Notes under the pieces: generated by a model
Told to the model about the DNA's origin: nothing
Seen by the model: the letters and a program-made list of their open reading frames with translations, nothing else
Databases searched by the model: none
Shown here: positions 1 to 8,716 of the stretch, in pieces
Position numbering within the stretch: the first letter of the stretch is position 1
Layout: each line of letters opens with the position of its first letter
Translations under genes and position numbers: made by a program
Source of the DNA: Sphingobium herbicidovorans
Lineage (GTDB): Bacteria > Pseudomonadota > Alphaproteobacteria > Sphingomonadales > Sphingomonadaceae
Direction: 5' to 3'
DNA length: 64,000 nucleotides
Assembly (NCBI RefSeq): GCF_002080435.1
Contig: NZ_CP020538.1
Span: forward strand, 1,488,001-1,552,000

Positions 1-1
1 G

Positions 2-244
2 CGTCGCCTGCGCGGCAAGCTCGATTATTCCGGGATCGCCTTCGCGCTCCTGCCCGAGCGTTTCACGTTGCGCGCCTTGCAGGACATCTACGAAGCCATC
101 CTTGACACCAAGTTCAACAAGCCCGCCTTTCGCCGCCGCATGCTGGATCGCGGCTGGCTGGAAGCGACAGGCGAGCGCGAGACCGGCGCGTCGTTCCGTC
201 CAGCCGAACTCTATCGATACCGTCAAGCAGAAGGGGAACAATGA
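2..244 (+). CDS. NrtR-like NUDIX-related transcriptional regulator, C-terminal part
   Basis: An open frame enters the window and stops at a TGA at 242-244. The 80 visible residues resemble the C-terminal winged-helix part of NrtR-type regulators: LPERFTLRALQDIYEAIL, then FNKPAFRRRMLDRGWLE, then a Phe-Arg-Pro-x-Glu-Leu-Tyr ending. NrtR proteins join a NUDIX-like ADP-ribose sensor domain to this DNA-binding part and repress NAD-salvage genes. The stop codon overlaps the start of the next gene (ATGA), so it is co-transcribed with the SPFH, NAD-kinase-like and pncB genes, which fits that role. The NUDIX part lies outside the window, so the identification rests on the C-terminus and the neighbours. 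Confidence 0.7.
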   Translation, partial: RRLRGKLDYSGIAFALLPERFTLRALQDIYEAILDTKFNKPAFRRRMLDRGWLEATGERETGASFRPAELYRYRQAEGEQ

Positions 245-1227
245 TGGCCCACGTCCGCAATTTCAGTTTCGCCGCGCAGCTGCGCGCCGACGCAAGCAGC
301 CATGTCATCCGATATCGCAAGGGCCGGGTGCGGCAGAGCGGGCGGGGTCTCGTCTTCTGGTTCCGCCCGGAGACCGCCAGCATTGCCGAGCTGCCGATGG
401 ACGACCGCGAGATGGCGCTCTTCGTTAAGGGGCGCAGCCAGGACTTCCAGACCGTGGCGGTGCAGGGCACGCTGACGTGGCGCGTTGCCGATCCCGAGCT
501 GCTCGCGGCGCGCGTGGATTTCACGATAGGCCTGCGCAGTGGTAGCTGGACCGCTGAGCCCATTCAGCGCATTGAGACGCGTCTTGCCGGCCTGGTCAAT
601 CAGGCGGTGCTGCAATATCTCGCACAGGCACCAGTGCAGGCGCTGCTCGATAGGGGGCCGGACCCCTTGCGCGGCGCGCTGCAGGCGGCGCTAGCGCACG
701 ATCCGGCGCTGGGCGAGATCGGTCTCGAAGTCGTCGCGATCCGGCTCACCAACCTCGCGCCCAGCGCCGAACTGGAACGCGCGCTCCAGACGCCCACCTT
801 CGAGGCGCTCCAGCAAAAGGCGGATCAGGCGACGTTCGAACGTCGGGCGCTCGCCGTCGAGAAAGAGCGTGCCATCGCCGAGAACGAGCTCGCCAATCGG
901 ACCGAACTCGCTCGCCGCGAGCAGCAGCTGATCGCGGAGGAAGCCGCAAACGCCCGCACGCGCGCGGCGGGCCTCGCCGAGGCGCAGCAGGTCGAAGCGG
1001 CGGCCGAGGCGGAGCGTATTCGCACCGTGGAGGGCGCCAAGGCAGAGGCCGAGCAGGCGCATATCGCAATCTACCGCGATCTGCCGCCCGCCGTCCTCCT
1101 GGGGCTCGCGGCGCGCGATCTGGCGGGCAAGCTGGATACGATCGAGCATCTGAACGTCACGCCCGATCTGCTATCCAGTCTCCTCGGCGAGTTCCGCCGC
1201 GAAGCGTCTGCGCTTCCGGCCCGGTGA
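241..1227 (+). CDS. SPFH/band-7 domain protein
   Basis: This is a protein of 328 residues. Residues about 20-180 read as an SPFH/prohibitin-like beta-rich domain (LTWRVADPELLAARVDF, then an amphipathic IETRLAGLVNQAV helix). Residues about 185-270 are rich in Glu, Ala and Arg and should form a coiled coil, as in flotillin and prohibitin families. There is no clear N-terminal membrane anchor, so it may be soluble or peripheral. The start is one of two adjacent ATGs (241 or 244), and the first overlaps the upstream TGA. SPFH genes are known to sit inside NAD-salvage operons, but their job there is not established. The function is therefore inferred only as a scaffold or oligomer. Confidence 0.75.
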   Translation: MMAHVRNFSFAAQLRADASSHVIRYRKGRVRQSGRGLVFWFRPETASIAELPMDDREMALFVKGRSQDFQTVAVQGTLTWRVADPELLAARVDFTIGLRSGSWTAEPIQRIETRLAGLVNQAVLQYLAQAPVQALLDRGPDPLRGALQAALAHDPALGEIGLEVVAIRLTNLAPSAELERALQTPTFEALQQKADQATFERRALAVEKERAIAENELANRTELARREQQLIAEEAANARTRAAGLAEAQQVEAAAEAERIRTVEGAKAEAEQAHIAIYRDLPPAVLLGLAARDLAGKLDTIEHLNVTPDLLSSLLGEFRREASALPAR

Positions 1228-1234
1228 GGGCGCG

Positions 1235-2128
1235 ATGCCGACCAACAGCCCTCGCGCGGTATTCGTCACTCGGGAGAGCAACTATGAGCTATTGCTCGCG
1301 CGTCATGCGACGCGCGAGCAGGCACGGTTCTTTCTCGAAACGCGCGGCCAGCGGATTGAGACGCTGGAGGATCGCGACTGCCAGCTGCACGATGCGCTGA
1401 AACAGGCGCGGCTGGCGGTGCCGGACGACTGGCGGCAGGCACATGTGCGCCGACCCGACCTCGATCGGTTCCTGTTCGGTCCGGAGGACGTGATTGTGCC
1501 GGTCGGCCAGGACGGGCTGGTCGCCAACGTCGCCAAATATCTCGCCAGCCAACCCGTGCTGGGAGTGAATCCGTCGCCCGATCTCTACGACGGCATCCTC
1601 GTCCGCGTGCCCGTGCGACGGCTCGCCGATCTGCTTCGCGCAGCCGCAGCAGAACAGGCGCCGATCGAGTACCGCACGATGGTCGAAGCCCGGCTTGACA
1701 CCGGAGAGCGCCTGCTTGCGCTCAACGAAGTGTTCGTCGGCCATCGCAGCCACCAGTCCGCGCGTTTCAGCATCGTGGTCAGCAGCGGCCGGGAGGACCA
1801 TAGCTCCAGCGGCCTCATTGTGGCGTCGGGAACCGGCGCCACGGGCTGGGCCCGTTCGATCATGGAATCGATGGGGACGCACGTGCCGCTGACGCCCGAG
1901 GAGCGCGCCGTCGCCTATTTCGTCCGCGAGGCCTTTCCAAGCATTGCAACCGGCACGAGCATACGTGCGGGCAAACTCGCCCACGAGCCGATCGAGGTTA
2001 CCTCGCGGATGAACGATGGCGGCGTGATCTTCGCGGACGGCATGGAGCAGGACTTTCTGGTGTTCGATTGGGGTCGCCGCGTATTTGTGGCACCCGCTGC
2101 CCACGCCCTTCACCTCGTCACCGGCTGA
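1235..2128 (+). CDS. NAD-kinase-like (sugar kinase/DAGK superfamily) protein
   Basis: This protein of 297 residues has the landmarks of the NAD kinase fold. [16 protein letters not shown] stands where classical NadK has [21 protein letters not shown] carries the conserved Asn-Glu. [17 protein letters not shown] matches the glycine-rich GTGSTA loop, and FADGMEQDF follows. The first motif is VGQDG rather than GGDG, so it is a divergent branch and activity on NAD is not proven. It begins 7 bases after the SPFH stop and sits between SPFH and pncB, consistent with conversion of NAD to NADP or another role in NAD homeostasis. Confidence 0.7.
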   Translation: MPTNSPRAVFVTRESNYELLLARHATREQARFFLETRGQRIETLEDRDCQLHDALKQARLAVPDDWRQAHVRRPDLDRFLFGPEDVIVPVGQDGLVANVAKYLASQPVLGVNPSPDLYDGILVRVPVRRLADLLRAAAAEQAPIEYRTMVEARLDTGERLLALNEVFVGHRSHQSARFSIVVSSGREDHSSSGLIVASGTGATGWARSIMESMGTHVPLTPEERAVAYFVREAFPSIATGTSIRAGKLAHEPIEVTSRMNDGGVIFADGMEQDFLVFDWGRRVFVAPAAHALHLVTG

Positions 2129-2138
2129 GGATCGACCA

Positions 2139-3443
2139 ATGCCCGTCACTGACATCGCAACGCGCGTCTATAACCATGGTTGGCGGCTCGATCCGGTCGT
2201 CCGAAGCCTGCTCGACACCGACTTCTACAAGCTGCTGATGCTGCAGATGATCCGGCATCTGCATCCGGACGTGCAGGCGACCTTCTCGCTGATCAATCGC
2301 AGCAAGTCGCTGCGATTGGCGGACGTGATCGACGAGACGGAGCTGCGCGAGCAGCTTGACCATGCGCGCACGGTCCGCTTCTCCAAGAAGGAGCTGATCT
2401 GGCTTGCTGGCAACAGCTTCTACGGCAAGCAGCGCATGTTCGCGCCGGACTTCATCGAATGGCTCGCCGATTTCCAGCTGCCCGACTACGAGCTGCGCAC
2501 GATCGACGGTCAGTTCGAACTGCAGTTCGAGGGGCCGTGGACGCATACGACGATGTGGGAGATTCCGGCGCTCGCCATCGTCAACGAGCTGCGTTCGCGT
2601 GCCGGGCTCAAGGGCAAGGGCCGCTTCGAGCTCGACGTGCTCTATGCTCGCGCCAAGGCTAAGCTCTGGGAAAAGGTCGAACGGCTGCGCCAGCTTCCTG
2701 ACCTAGTGATTTCAGACTTCGGCACCCGCCGCCGCCACAGCTTCCTCTGGCAACGCTGGTGCGTCGAAGCACTCAAGGAGGGTTTGGGCACGCGCTTCAT
2801 CGGCAGCTCTAATGTGCTGCTCGCAATGGACAACGACCTCGAGGCAATCGGCACCAACGCGCACGAGTTGCCGATGGTGCTGGCCGCTCTCGCCGAGGAC
2901 GATGCCGGTGTGGCAGCCGCGCCCTATCTGGTGCTGGGGGAATGGCGGGCGCACTATGACGGGAACCTGCTGATCGCGCTCCCGGACGCCTTCGGCACCA
3001 CTGCCTTTCTGCGCGACGCCCCCGATTGGCTCGCCGACTGGACCGGCTTCCGTCCCGACTCCATGCCCCCGATCGAGGGCGGCGAGCAGATCATTGCCTG
3101 GTGGGAGGCGCATGGCCGCGACCCTCGCACCAAGCTGCTGATCTTCTCCGATGGGATGGATGTCGACAGCATCGAAGCGGCGTATCGTCACTTCCATGGT
3201 CGGGTACGGATGAGCTTCGGCTGGGGCACCAACCTCACCAACGACTTTCGAGGCTGCGATCCCGACGGCGGGCACGAGCTGGAGCCGATCTCGCTCGTTG
3301 CCAAGGTGACCAGCGCCAACGGGCGTCATGCCGTGAAGCTCTCTGACAATCCTTCCAAGGCGACCGGCGATCCTGCCGAAATCGAGCGATACCTGAGGAT
3401 TTTCGGGCAAGATGGTCGAGTGCAGCAGGTCGTCGCAGTTTAA
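2139..3443 (+). CDS. pncB: Nicotinate phosphoribosyltransferase
   Basis: This enzyme of 434 residues condenses nicotinate with PRPP to give nicotinate mononucleotide, the entry step of the Preiss-Handler NAD salvage route. Family landmarks are [15 protein letters not shown] at the N-terminus, the active-site segment [14 protein letters not shown] (the His is the phosphorylation site in the family), [10 protein letters not shown], and [16 protein letters not shown] followed by [11 protein letters not shown]. An upstream in-frame ATG at 2085 lies inside the kinase gene. The ATG at 2139, 10 bases after that gene's stop, fits the conserved N-terminus better. It is the last gene of the operon. Confidence 0.93.
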   Translation: MPVTDIATRVYNHGWRLDPVVRSLLDTDFYKLLMLQMIRHLHPDVQATFSLINRSKSLRLADVIDETELREQLDHARTVRFSKKELIWLAGNSFYGKQRMFAPDFIEWLADFQLPDYELRTIDGQFELQFEGPWTHTTMWEIPALAIVNELRSRAGLKGKGRFELDVLYARAKAKLWEKVERLRQLPDLVISDFGTRRRHSFLWQRWCVEALKEGLGTRFIGSSNVLLAMDNDLEAIGTNAHELPMVLAALAEDDAGVAAAPYLVLGEWRAHYDGNLLIALPDAFGTTAFLRDAPDWLADWTGFRPDSMPPIEGGEQIIAWWEAHGRDPRTKLLIFSDGMDVDSIEAAYRHFHGRVRMSFGWGTNLTNDFRGCDPDGGHELEPISLVAKVTSANGRHAVKLSDNPSKATGDPAEIERYLRIFGQDGRVQQVVAV

Positions 3444-3847
3444 TCAGCCGCTGACCGACGCGCCTAAGTTATTTTAGTTCGACCTGCCGCGTGAGGTGGG
3501 TCCGACAATCGTCTGCGATGAGTCTCTTAGCGGCGGTGGGTGCCGGCTTCGGTGGATAGGCGCCGCTGGGTTGGAGGATGAACGAATGGCGGCTTGTAGG
3601 AGCGTCGGCGGATCGCCGGAAGGACCGCTATGTTGGCGGCCCTAGCCGTTTATGGCTCACGCTGATGACCTCCCGCCCAGGAGGCGCTGTTCAGCACGGC
3701 CTTTGCCGCTTCCATAAGCTGATATTTGTTTACCAAGACCACCTGGGGCGCTCGGAAGGTCCGAGGGCCGCATCCGGATGGATTCCTGCAACTCTATCTC
3801 CCATACCGCTTTGTTCGCGCTGGCGCGCCGCCGGCAGATTGGCCATC
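3444..3847. other. Intergenic stretch, nothing recognised
   Basis: About 400 bases between pncB and the HEPN gene. The plus-strand frame of the HEPN gene stays open back to an ATG at 3578, but that extension shows no conserved or ordered protein character. I see no clear terminator, tRNA or IS end. It probably holds the promoter of the HEPN gene. Confidence 0.4.
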
Positions 3848-4522
3848 ATGGTGGTCATGACCACGTGGACAGACTTCGAACGTAGCATTGCTGCTGCCCG
3901 TCAACTCACCGCCATGTACGCTGAACTAAGACGGGCCCGCGGACTGGGGGCTCGCGGGCGGCTTAATGCTGACAATCAGGACCTACTATGGATGCCGCGA
4001 TCGGCGGTGGTGGCTGCGATCTCCGCTATGGACGCGTACATCCATTCTGTCCTTGACGAACGCATTCCTATCGCGCTCGCGCAACCGATTATTCCTGAGG
4101 CGCTTGCGGCGGCTATGGCGGACTTGTTGCCGATCAAGAACGCCGCCAGCTTTAGGCAGGCATTCCCGATTCTCACTGCCTCGAACACCGCTACGGCATT
4201 AAGCGCACGATTGAGAGATCGGAGCCTACAGTTCCTGTCCTATCAGGCCCCCGACAAGATCATCGCAGCCTACAGTCTCATCGGACTAGAAGGAATTTTC
4301 GATGAGGTCGCCAACTTCTGGCCAGGGCCCGGGACCACCGCGCAGGAGATCAAGAACCGGTTGGCGAACTATGTAAAGCGCCGCAACCAAATCGCCCATG
4401 AGGGCGACTACGAAGTTGGCGGCGCTGTGCGTCAGATGCAACCCAAGTATGCCAACGACTGCGCGGACTTCATACACAACCTGACAAGTCGTTTCGATCG
4501 CGCCGTCTACGGCGAGCGCTAA
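3848..4522 (+). CDS. HEPN-domain-like protein (possible RNase or defence-associated)
   Basis: This is an all-helical protein of 224 residues, or 221 if the second in-frame ATG at 3857 is used. The C-terminal third holds the HEPN signature Arg-Asn-x3-His (RNQIAHEGDY, about residues 179-188, R179 and H184), which is the RNase active site in many HEPN toxins and CRISPR-associated nucleases. The middle part (SAVVAAISAMDAYIHSVLDE) resembles the first HEPN helix, where an Asp often sits. The gene stands alone, with no nucleotidyltransferase or other antitoxin next to it. The longer frame from 3578 is unlikely to be translated. It may be a defence or toxin gene, but the exact target is unknown. Confidence 0.55.
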   Translation: MVVMTTWTDFERSIAAARQLTAMYAELRRARGLGARGRLNADNQDLLWMPRSAVVAAISAMDAYIHSVLDERIPIALAQPIIPEALAAAMADLLPIKNAASFRQAFPILTASNTATALSARLRDRSLQFLSYQAPDKIIAAYSLIGLEGIFDEVANFWPGPGTTAQEIKNRLANYVKRRNQIAHEGDYEVGGAVRQMQPKYANDCADFIHNLTSRFDRAVYGER

Positions 4523-5022
4523 GCGACGAGGCGGAACAGCTTGCCTGTACTCGTCTCCACTTGACCGCAACAGCGGGAAGTAGAGAACGCTGAATAAACT
4601 GCGGATGGCGGTTCTCTTGGCCAATTACCGTCTTTGGCCAGACATAAACGAAAGGCGGATTTCGACAACCTCATCTGAACAAGCGATTGGCCTCTGTGGA
4701 TGACGAAACCGCCGGCGCTGGCGGCCTTAGGCCCCGCAGACACAACTAGGGCTGCCGGACCAACTACGTACACGATCAACATTATGTCCATCTGGGCCGC
4801 CTTCCCCTAGATTCACAACATCCATGATCATTTCCAAGGGCGCAGAGCTTTCGAGACAAGGCTGAATGCCCTCGAGCACGCCGCAGTACGATCACGCATG
4901 CCACTTCCGGGGTATGGCGCTTGCGATGGCCTCGCCAATGAGGAGCATGAGCGTTCAAATAATTTCAATCGCCCATATTCATGCCCCTTGAAATGTAATG
5001 CCTCTGTTTCCATTTCCAGATT
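4523..5022. other. Intergenic stretch, nothing recognised
   Basis: About 500 bases between the HEPN gene and the DGQHR-motif gene. Several short open frames exist on both strands, but none has a plausible ribosome binding site or recognisable motif. No repeat or IS end was seen. Confidence 0.35.
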
Positions 5023-6048
5023 ATGCAGCCACCGCTCTCCCTCGAGCAGAATTTCAGCGAGGCGTTCGCCTCGACCAGCACAGCGCTGGTGGTGGCCTGG
5101 CGCTATCTCGGGCGGTTACCCGCGAGTGAACCCAAGTTCCGCTCGCAACGAGAGGGCAGGATCGACTGGCGTGCTTTCGCCGAATGGACTGCGCCCGACC
5201 GGGACCGGAGCGCCTTCGTTGCAGCGCATGAGATCACGCACCTGCTGCTCGATCACCTGGACGAGGCGAGGCGCAGCCCGACGAAATTCTGGAATACGGT
5301 CGGCAGCTTCGCGACGGGGGCCAAGATCCTTCCGCATATCGATTGCGAAGGTCAGATCCTCCTCGATATCGATAACGGGCTGTATCTTCCCGCCAATCTC
5401 AATCGCCTGTTCGATCTGCCGATCGTCGATGGCCAGCATCGCATGGTCGCGGTGCAGAACTTCATGTCGGCAAAGAAGCGCGATGCGCTGATCGATGCTT
5501 TTGTCGCCCGGATTTTGAGCAATCCGTTCCGGCGCGACGCTGGCTTCGACGATGTAGAGGCTGACCTTGCCGATCTCGCGCAGCATGTCGTGGCGCAGGT
5601 TCGCGAGCATTCGCGTGTGCGGCTGGTGTTCAGCTTTCCGCCGCCGTCGGGGGCACAGTCCTCGACCCGCGACATGGTCCTGAGCTTCGCGCTCTGGACC
5701 GGTTGTCCTCCGCCCGAGGGCGATGCCGTCGCCGCGCATTTCGCGCTGCCCGCATCGTTCAGGGTTGGAGTCAATTCACATGGTTTCGCGTATTTCGGAC
5801 CTTCGGGTCGAACAGGCCCGGCGGCATGGCTGCATCGTCGGCCTGCCCAAGGATTTCGCCGAGGAAGTGGCGGCGCTCGCCGACTTCCTCATGGACTGCC
5901 ACATCTGGTCGGACGTGACCTTGCTGTTCGACGGCGAGGTCGTGGCCCATCGCCCGGGCCGCTGGCGGGTGCCGGTCGAGGACGGATGGTGGCTGATGTT
6001 CGGCTGGACGCCGCCGTTCGGCCCGGTCGAGTTGCAATTGTGGCATGA
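5023..6048 (+). CDS. Unknown protein with HEITH and DGQHR motifs
   Basis: The frame encodes 341 residues, but only residues 1-252 are unshared, because from 5780 it overlaps a better-supported toxin gene in another frame. Two motifs stand out: AAHEITHLLLDH (H69, E70, H73), a HExxH pattern as in zinc peptidases, and IVDGQHR (residues 134-140), the hallmark of DGQHR proteins related to DndB. The second Zn-ligand motif of ImmA/IrrE peptidases is not evident. The last 90 residues are Arg/Gly/Pro-rich and look like off-frame translation, so the true end may be near 5780 with a frameshift. There is no clear Shine-Dalgarno before 5023. Function unknown; the neighbourhood suggests defence or stress. 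Confidence 0.5.
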   Translation: MQPPLSLEQNFSEAFASTSTALVVAWRYLGRLPASEPKFRSQREGRIDWRAFAEWTAPDRDRSAFVAAHEITHLLLDHLDEARRSPTKFWNTVGSFATGAKILPHIDCEGQILLDIDNGLYLPANLNRLFDLPIVDGQHRMVAVQNFMSAKKRDALIDAFVARILSNPFRRDAGFDDVEADLADLAQHVVAQVREHSRVRLVFSFPPPSGAQSSTRDMVLSFALWTGCPPPEGDAVAAHFALPASFRVGVNSHGFAYFGPSGRTGPAAWLHRRPAQGFRRGSGGARRLPHGLPHLVGRDLAVRRRGRGPSPGPLAGAGRGRMVADVRLDAAVRPGRVAIVA

Positions 6049-6061
6049 GGGCGATGGCTGA
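5780..6061 (+). CDS. HigB/RelE-like toxin
   Basis: This is a small protein of 93 residues. Its C-terminal half (GRWRVPVEDGWWLMFGW, then VELQLWHE) has the pattern of HigB-type RelE/ParE toxins, in which a Trp-rich strand pair ends in an Asp-Tyr-His tail. The identification is supported mainly by the next gene, a HigA-type antitoxin that overlaps it by 8 bases, which is the normal toxin-first order of hig operons. GGAG lies about 11 bases before the ATG. Its first 269 bases overlap the tail of the DGQHR-motif frame. Toxicity and ribosome dependence are inferred from the family. Confidence 0.6.
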   Translation: MVSRISDLRVEQARRHGCIVGLPKDFAEEVAALADFLMDCHIWSDVTLLFDGEVVAHRPGRWRVPVEDGWWLMFGWTPPFGPVELQLWHEGDG

Positions 6062-6386
6062 GACACGAGATTTCCCCCCGCAGCTGCCGGGCGTATTCCT
6101 GCGCGACCGGGTGCTGCGCAAGCCCGGCGCCAAGATCACGCAGGAGGCGCTGGCCGACGCGCTCGATGTGTCGCGCTTCACCGTGAACCAGATCATCAAC
6201 GGCCACCGCGCGATCACCGCCGACATGGCGGTGCGCCTGGCCCATGTGCTCGGTACGTCGGCCGATCTGTGGCTCGACATGCAGAAGCGCGTCGATCTGT
6301 TCGAGGCGCACAGGAAGCTCGCGGCGGAAAGCCCGAAGCTCACCGTCTTGCGGGAAGCCGAGGCCGGGCCGCCGGCGAGCGACTGA
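6054..6386 (+). CDS. higA: HigA-family antitoxin (XRE-type HTH)
   Basis: This protein of 110 residues has a helix-turn-helix at residues about 25-75: ITQEALADALDVSRFTVNQI, then NGHRAITADMAVRLAHVLGTSADLWLDMQ. The ending LGTSADLWLDMQ is highly typical of HigA/VapI antitoxins. It neutralises the upstream toxin and represses the operon. The ATG at 6054 overlaps the toxin stop at 6059-6061; an alternative ATG at 6045 adds three residues. The last 25 residues are polar and probably disordered. Confidence 0.88.
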   Translation: MAETRDFPPQLPGVFLRDRVLRKPGAKITQEALADALDVSRFTVNQIINGHRAITADMAVRLAHVLGTSADLWLDMQKRVDLFEAHRKLAAESPKLTVLREAEAGPPASD

Positions 6387-6649
6387 CGTGCCCGGTAGCG
6401 ACCGGCCCAAGCCGCGGAGCCTAGACGGCCGGGTCAGCCACTGATCGCCGTCCAAGGCGATGAGCAGCAGTCGCACACAACCTCAAGCCGAAGTAGACGT
6501 CGCCGCAAAGAGCTACGCATATTCCGTAGTTTCTCGAACTCGCCTCCATTATGAATAGAATTGTGCGGCGCTCAACCTAGCCAAGACTTGCGGGAATCAT
6601 CATAAGGTGAGAGCCTGATCACTTCAGCGTTGCTTTGGGGGAGTAAGCG

Positions 6650-8014
6650 ATGCGGAGTTTGGCCTTAGTTGTTGGTGCGGGTGCCCTCATTCTGGGCTCA
6701 GCCGCCATTCTGCGTGGACCGCTGGGAGATGCAGCGGCACAACCGGCCTCCGATCCGGCTGCGGAAGCGAAATTCCTCGAATATACGCGGTATCCGGTTC
6801 CGGCCGGGGAGACCGGAAAATTCCAGCTCAACGTCGATTTCCCGAAGACGCGCCCTGCCGCGCGCGCCATGCCCTGGGATGCGATCGACTTCCGGCAGCA
6901 GCCCGAAGCCTATCTGCGCAGCGTGCTCGACTATTGCTTGGCGGATGCCGAGGGCCGCGACTTTCAGTTCGGGGGCAGCACGAAATGGTATCATGCACCC
7001 TGGCTGGCGCGCGAGCCGATCCGCGGCCTGACCAACGAACGCGGCTCGGTCGTGGGCGAACTGGCAGTCGGGCATGGCGGTGCGAGCAATGTCGCAGTCG
7101 GCTATTACAACGACCTCGGTGCCTGGGCCTTTTCGAAGGTCTGGGCGAACCGGGGCAATCCACAACCCGCTGCCGTCGATTTTCCGGTCGGATCGGTCTC
7201 GTGCAAATTGTTGTTCACCGATGCCGACCCCGCACAGGTGACCTATCTCAAGGGCTCGCTCGAATGGCGCGCCGCGCCGCGCGGGACCGCCAAGACCGTG
7301 CGGCTGCTGCAACTCGACGTCGGTGTGCGTGATGCGCGGGCCAATGCGATGACCGGCTGGCTGTTCGGGACGTTCATGTATCTCGGCGATCCGCAAGCGC
7401 CGCGCCCATTCGCCTTCAAGAATCTGACGCCGGTCGGGCTGATGTGGGGCAATGATCCGGACCTCGGACCGATCAAGGTGAAGACCGGTGCCAAGCCCGT
7501 CGAGGGCTGGATGAATCCGGTGGTCGTCGAACATTATCGCGCGATCCGGTCGCAGACGCCGGGCCTCGGCACCGATCTCGGCCTGTTCGGCCGCGTCAAC
7601 GGGCCGGTCGACAATCCGCGCTCGGGCTGCCTCGCATGCCATGGCCGCGCGCTCGATGGCGGTCCAGACTGGACCTCGGCCGAGCGAAGCCGCCAGCTTC
7701 CATTTGTGCCACCCAACTTCAACGCGGCGAACCCGACGGCGCAGGAAGATTCGGCGGTGCGGCGTTTCTTTCGTAATCTCAAGCCCAATGAGCCGTTCCT
7801 CGCTGGCAAGCAGTCGCTCGACTATTCGCTGCAGCTCGCGGTCGGCCTCGAAAATTATCACGCCTGGCGCCAGCAAGCGCGCGTGATGCTGGCGCCGCAG
7901 CGCGCCTCCGACTTCAAGGCGGTGCGCGAGCGCAACTGGATCGACGTCGTTCCCGATGCCGAGGAGCCCAAACGTGGCGATGCGCCTGCCGAAGCTCGCG
8001 AACGGCGCAGATAG
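6650..8014 (+). CDS. Exported monohaem c-type cytochrome-like protein
   Basis: This protein of 454 residues starts with a hydrophobic segment and a likely signal peptide (residues 1-30, ending in AAAQP). One haem c attachment site, CLACH (C327, C330, H331), lies in the C-terminal third. The rest is rich in Trp, Tyr and Pro (KWYHAPWLAREPIRGL, GYYNDLGAWAFSKVW) and matches no family I can name. A strong Shine-Dalgarno (GGGGGAG) precedes the ATG. The next two genes follow within 9 and 18 bases and are probably co-transcribed. It is likely periplasmic and acts in electron transfer or redox sensing, but no substrate can be deduced. Confidence 0.6.
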   Translation: MRSLALVVGAGALILGSAAILRGPLGDAAAQPASDPAAEAKFLEYTRYPVPAGETGKFQLNVDFPKTRPAARAMPWDAIDFRQQPEAYLRSVLDYCLADAEGRDFQFGGSTKWYHAPWLAREPIRGLTNERGSVVGELAVGHGGASNVAVGYYNDLGAWAFSKVWANRGNPQPAAVDFPVGSVSCKLLFTDADPAQVTYLKGSLEWRAAPRGTAKTVRLLQLDVGVRDARANAMTGWLFGTFMYLGDPQAPRPFAFKNLTPVGLMWGNDPDLGPIKVKTGAKPVEGWMNPVVVEHYRAIRSQTPGLGTDLGLFGRVNGPVDNPRSGCLACHGRALDGGPDWTSAERSRQLPFVPPNFNAANPTAQEDSAVRRFFRNLKPNEPFLAGKQSLDYSLQLAVGLENYHAWRQQARVMLAPQRASDFKAVRERNWIDVVPDAEEPKRGDAPAEARERRR

Positions 8015-8023
8015 GAAAGCGAC

Positions 8024-8698
8024 ATGCCGACGACTGCCGACAGCTCTGCACCGGTGACATCCGCGCTCGCCGCGATGCTGCATCCTGGCGATGAAGGAGC
8101 GTTCCATGCCGCGATCGCCCCGGCCGCCGATCCCCGGCAGGCGGTCGAGGCATGGATCAATGCGGGGCTCCCCCAGGGTGCTCCGGCGTTGCAGGTCCGC
8201 TCGCTCGAACTCCATCTCGTGCGCGCGTTTAACACCGCTGATCTCGGCTCCGGTCCCGAGACCGTCGTGGTCGGTGAACCTGAATTTCTCTATGTCGCCG
8301 ATGTCGGGCTGGCGGCACGGGCGGGCTTGCTGCTCGCCTGGGCGAACGGCATCGGTGCGGGAGTTCCGACCTTCCCCGAATTTGCCAACGCGAAGCTGCG
8401 CACGATCGTAGACACGCAGCCGCGCAACCTCATCTTTCCGCTGATCGCCGGCGAGTGGATCGGCAGCATCCGGGCCGGCACTGATCCGCAAGCAGCCAAG
8501 GCGGCGATCGAAGGGCTTGCCGCGTACGACGTGACGATCAGCGGCACCTTCGTCGAGGGCAAGTGTCACCCGTTCATGGAAGCCGAGATTTGCGCCCAGC
8601 TCGAGGCGGGTCTCGATTTCCTTCGCTATGCCGAGCCGAACCGCGTGGTGCGGCTCGTCGATTTCAGTCCGGGCTGGGACGCCCGGCGACTTTGCTGA
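8024..8698 (+). CDS. Conserved-looking protein of unknown function
   Basis: This is a protein of 224 residues that I do not recognise. It starts 9 bases after the cytochrome stop. It has no signal peptide or membrane span, and its helices are separated by Pro and Gly. There is one Cys near residue 183 in VEGKCHPFMEAEICAQLEAG and another there at the end of that segment. Codon use and G/C-rich third positions match the neighbours, supporting a real gene. It is probably a partner of the haem protein upstream. Confidence 0.5.
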   Translation: MPTTADSSAPVTSALAAMLHPGDEGAFHAAIAPAADPRQAVEAWINAGLPQGAPALQVRSLELHLVRAFNTADLGSGPETVVVGEPEFLYVADVGLAARAGLLLAWANGIGAGVPTFPEFANAKLRTIVDTQPRNLIFPLIAGEWIGSIRAGTDPQAAKAAIEGLAAYDVTISGTFVEGKCHPFMEAEICAQLEAGLDFLRYAEPNRVVRLVDFSPGWDARRLC

Positions 8699-8716
8699 CG
8701 AGCAGGGAGACGGAAG

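Noticed and set aside
3578-3847. N-terminal extension of the HEPN gene
   Set aside because: In-frame but Arg/Gly-rich without helical pattern. The ATG at 3848 or 3857 fits the ordered protein better.
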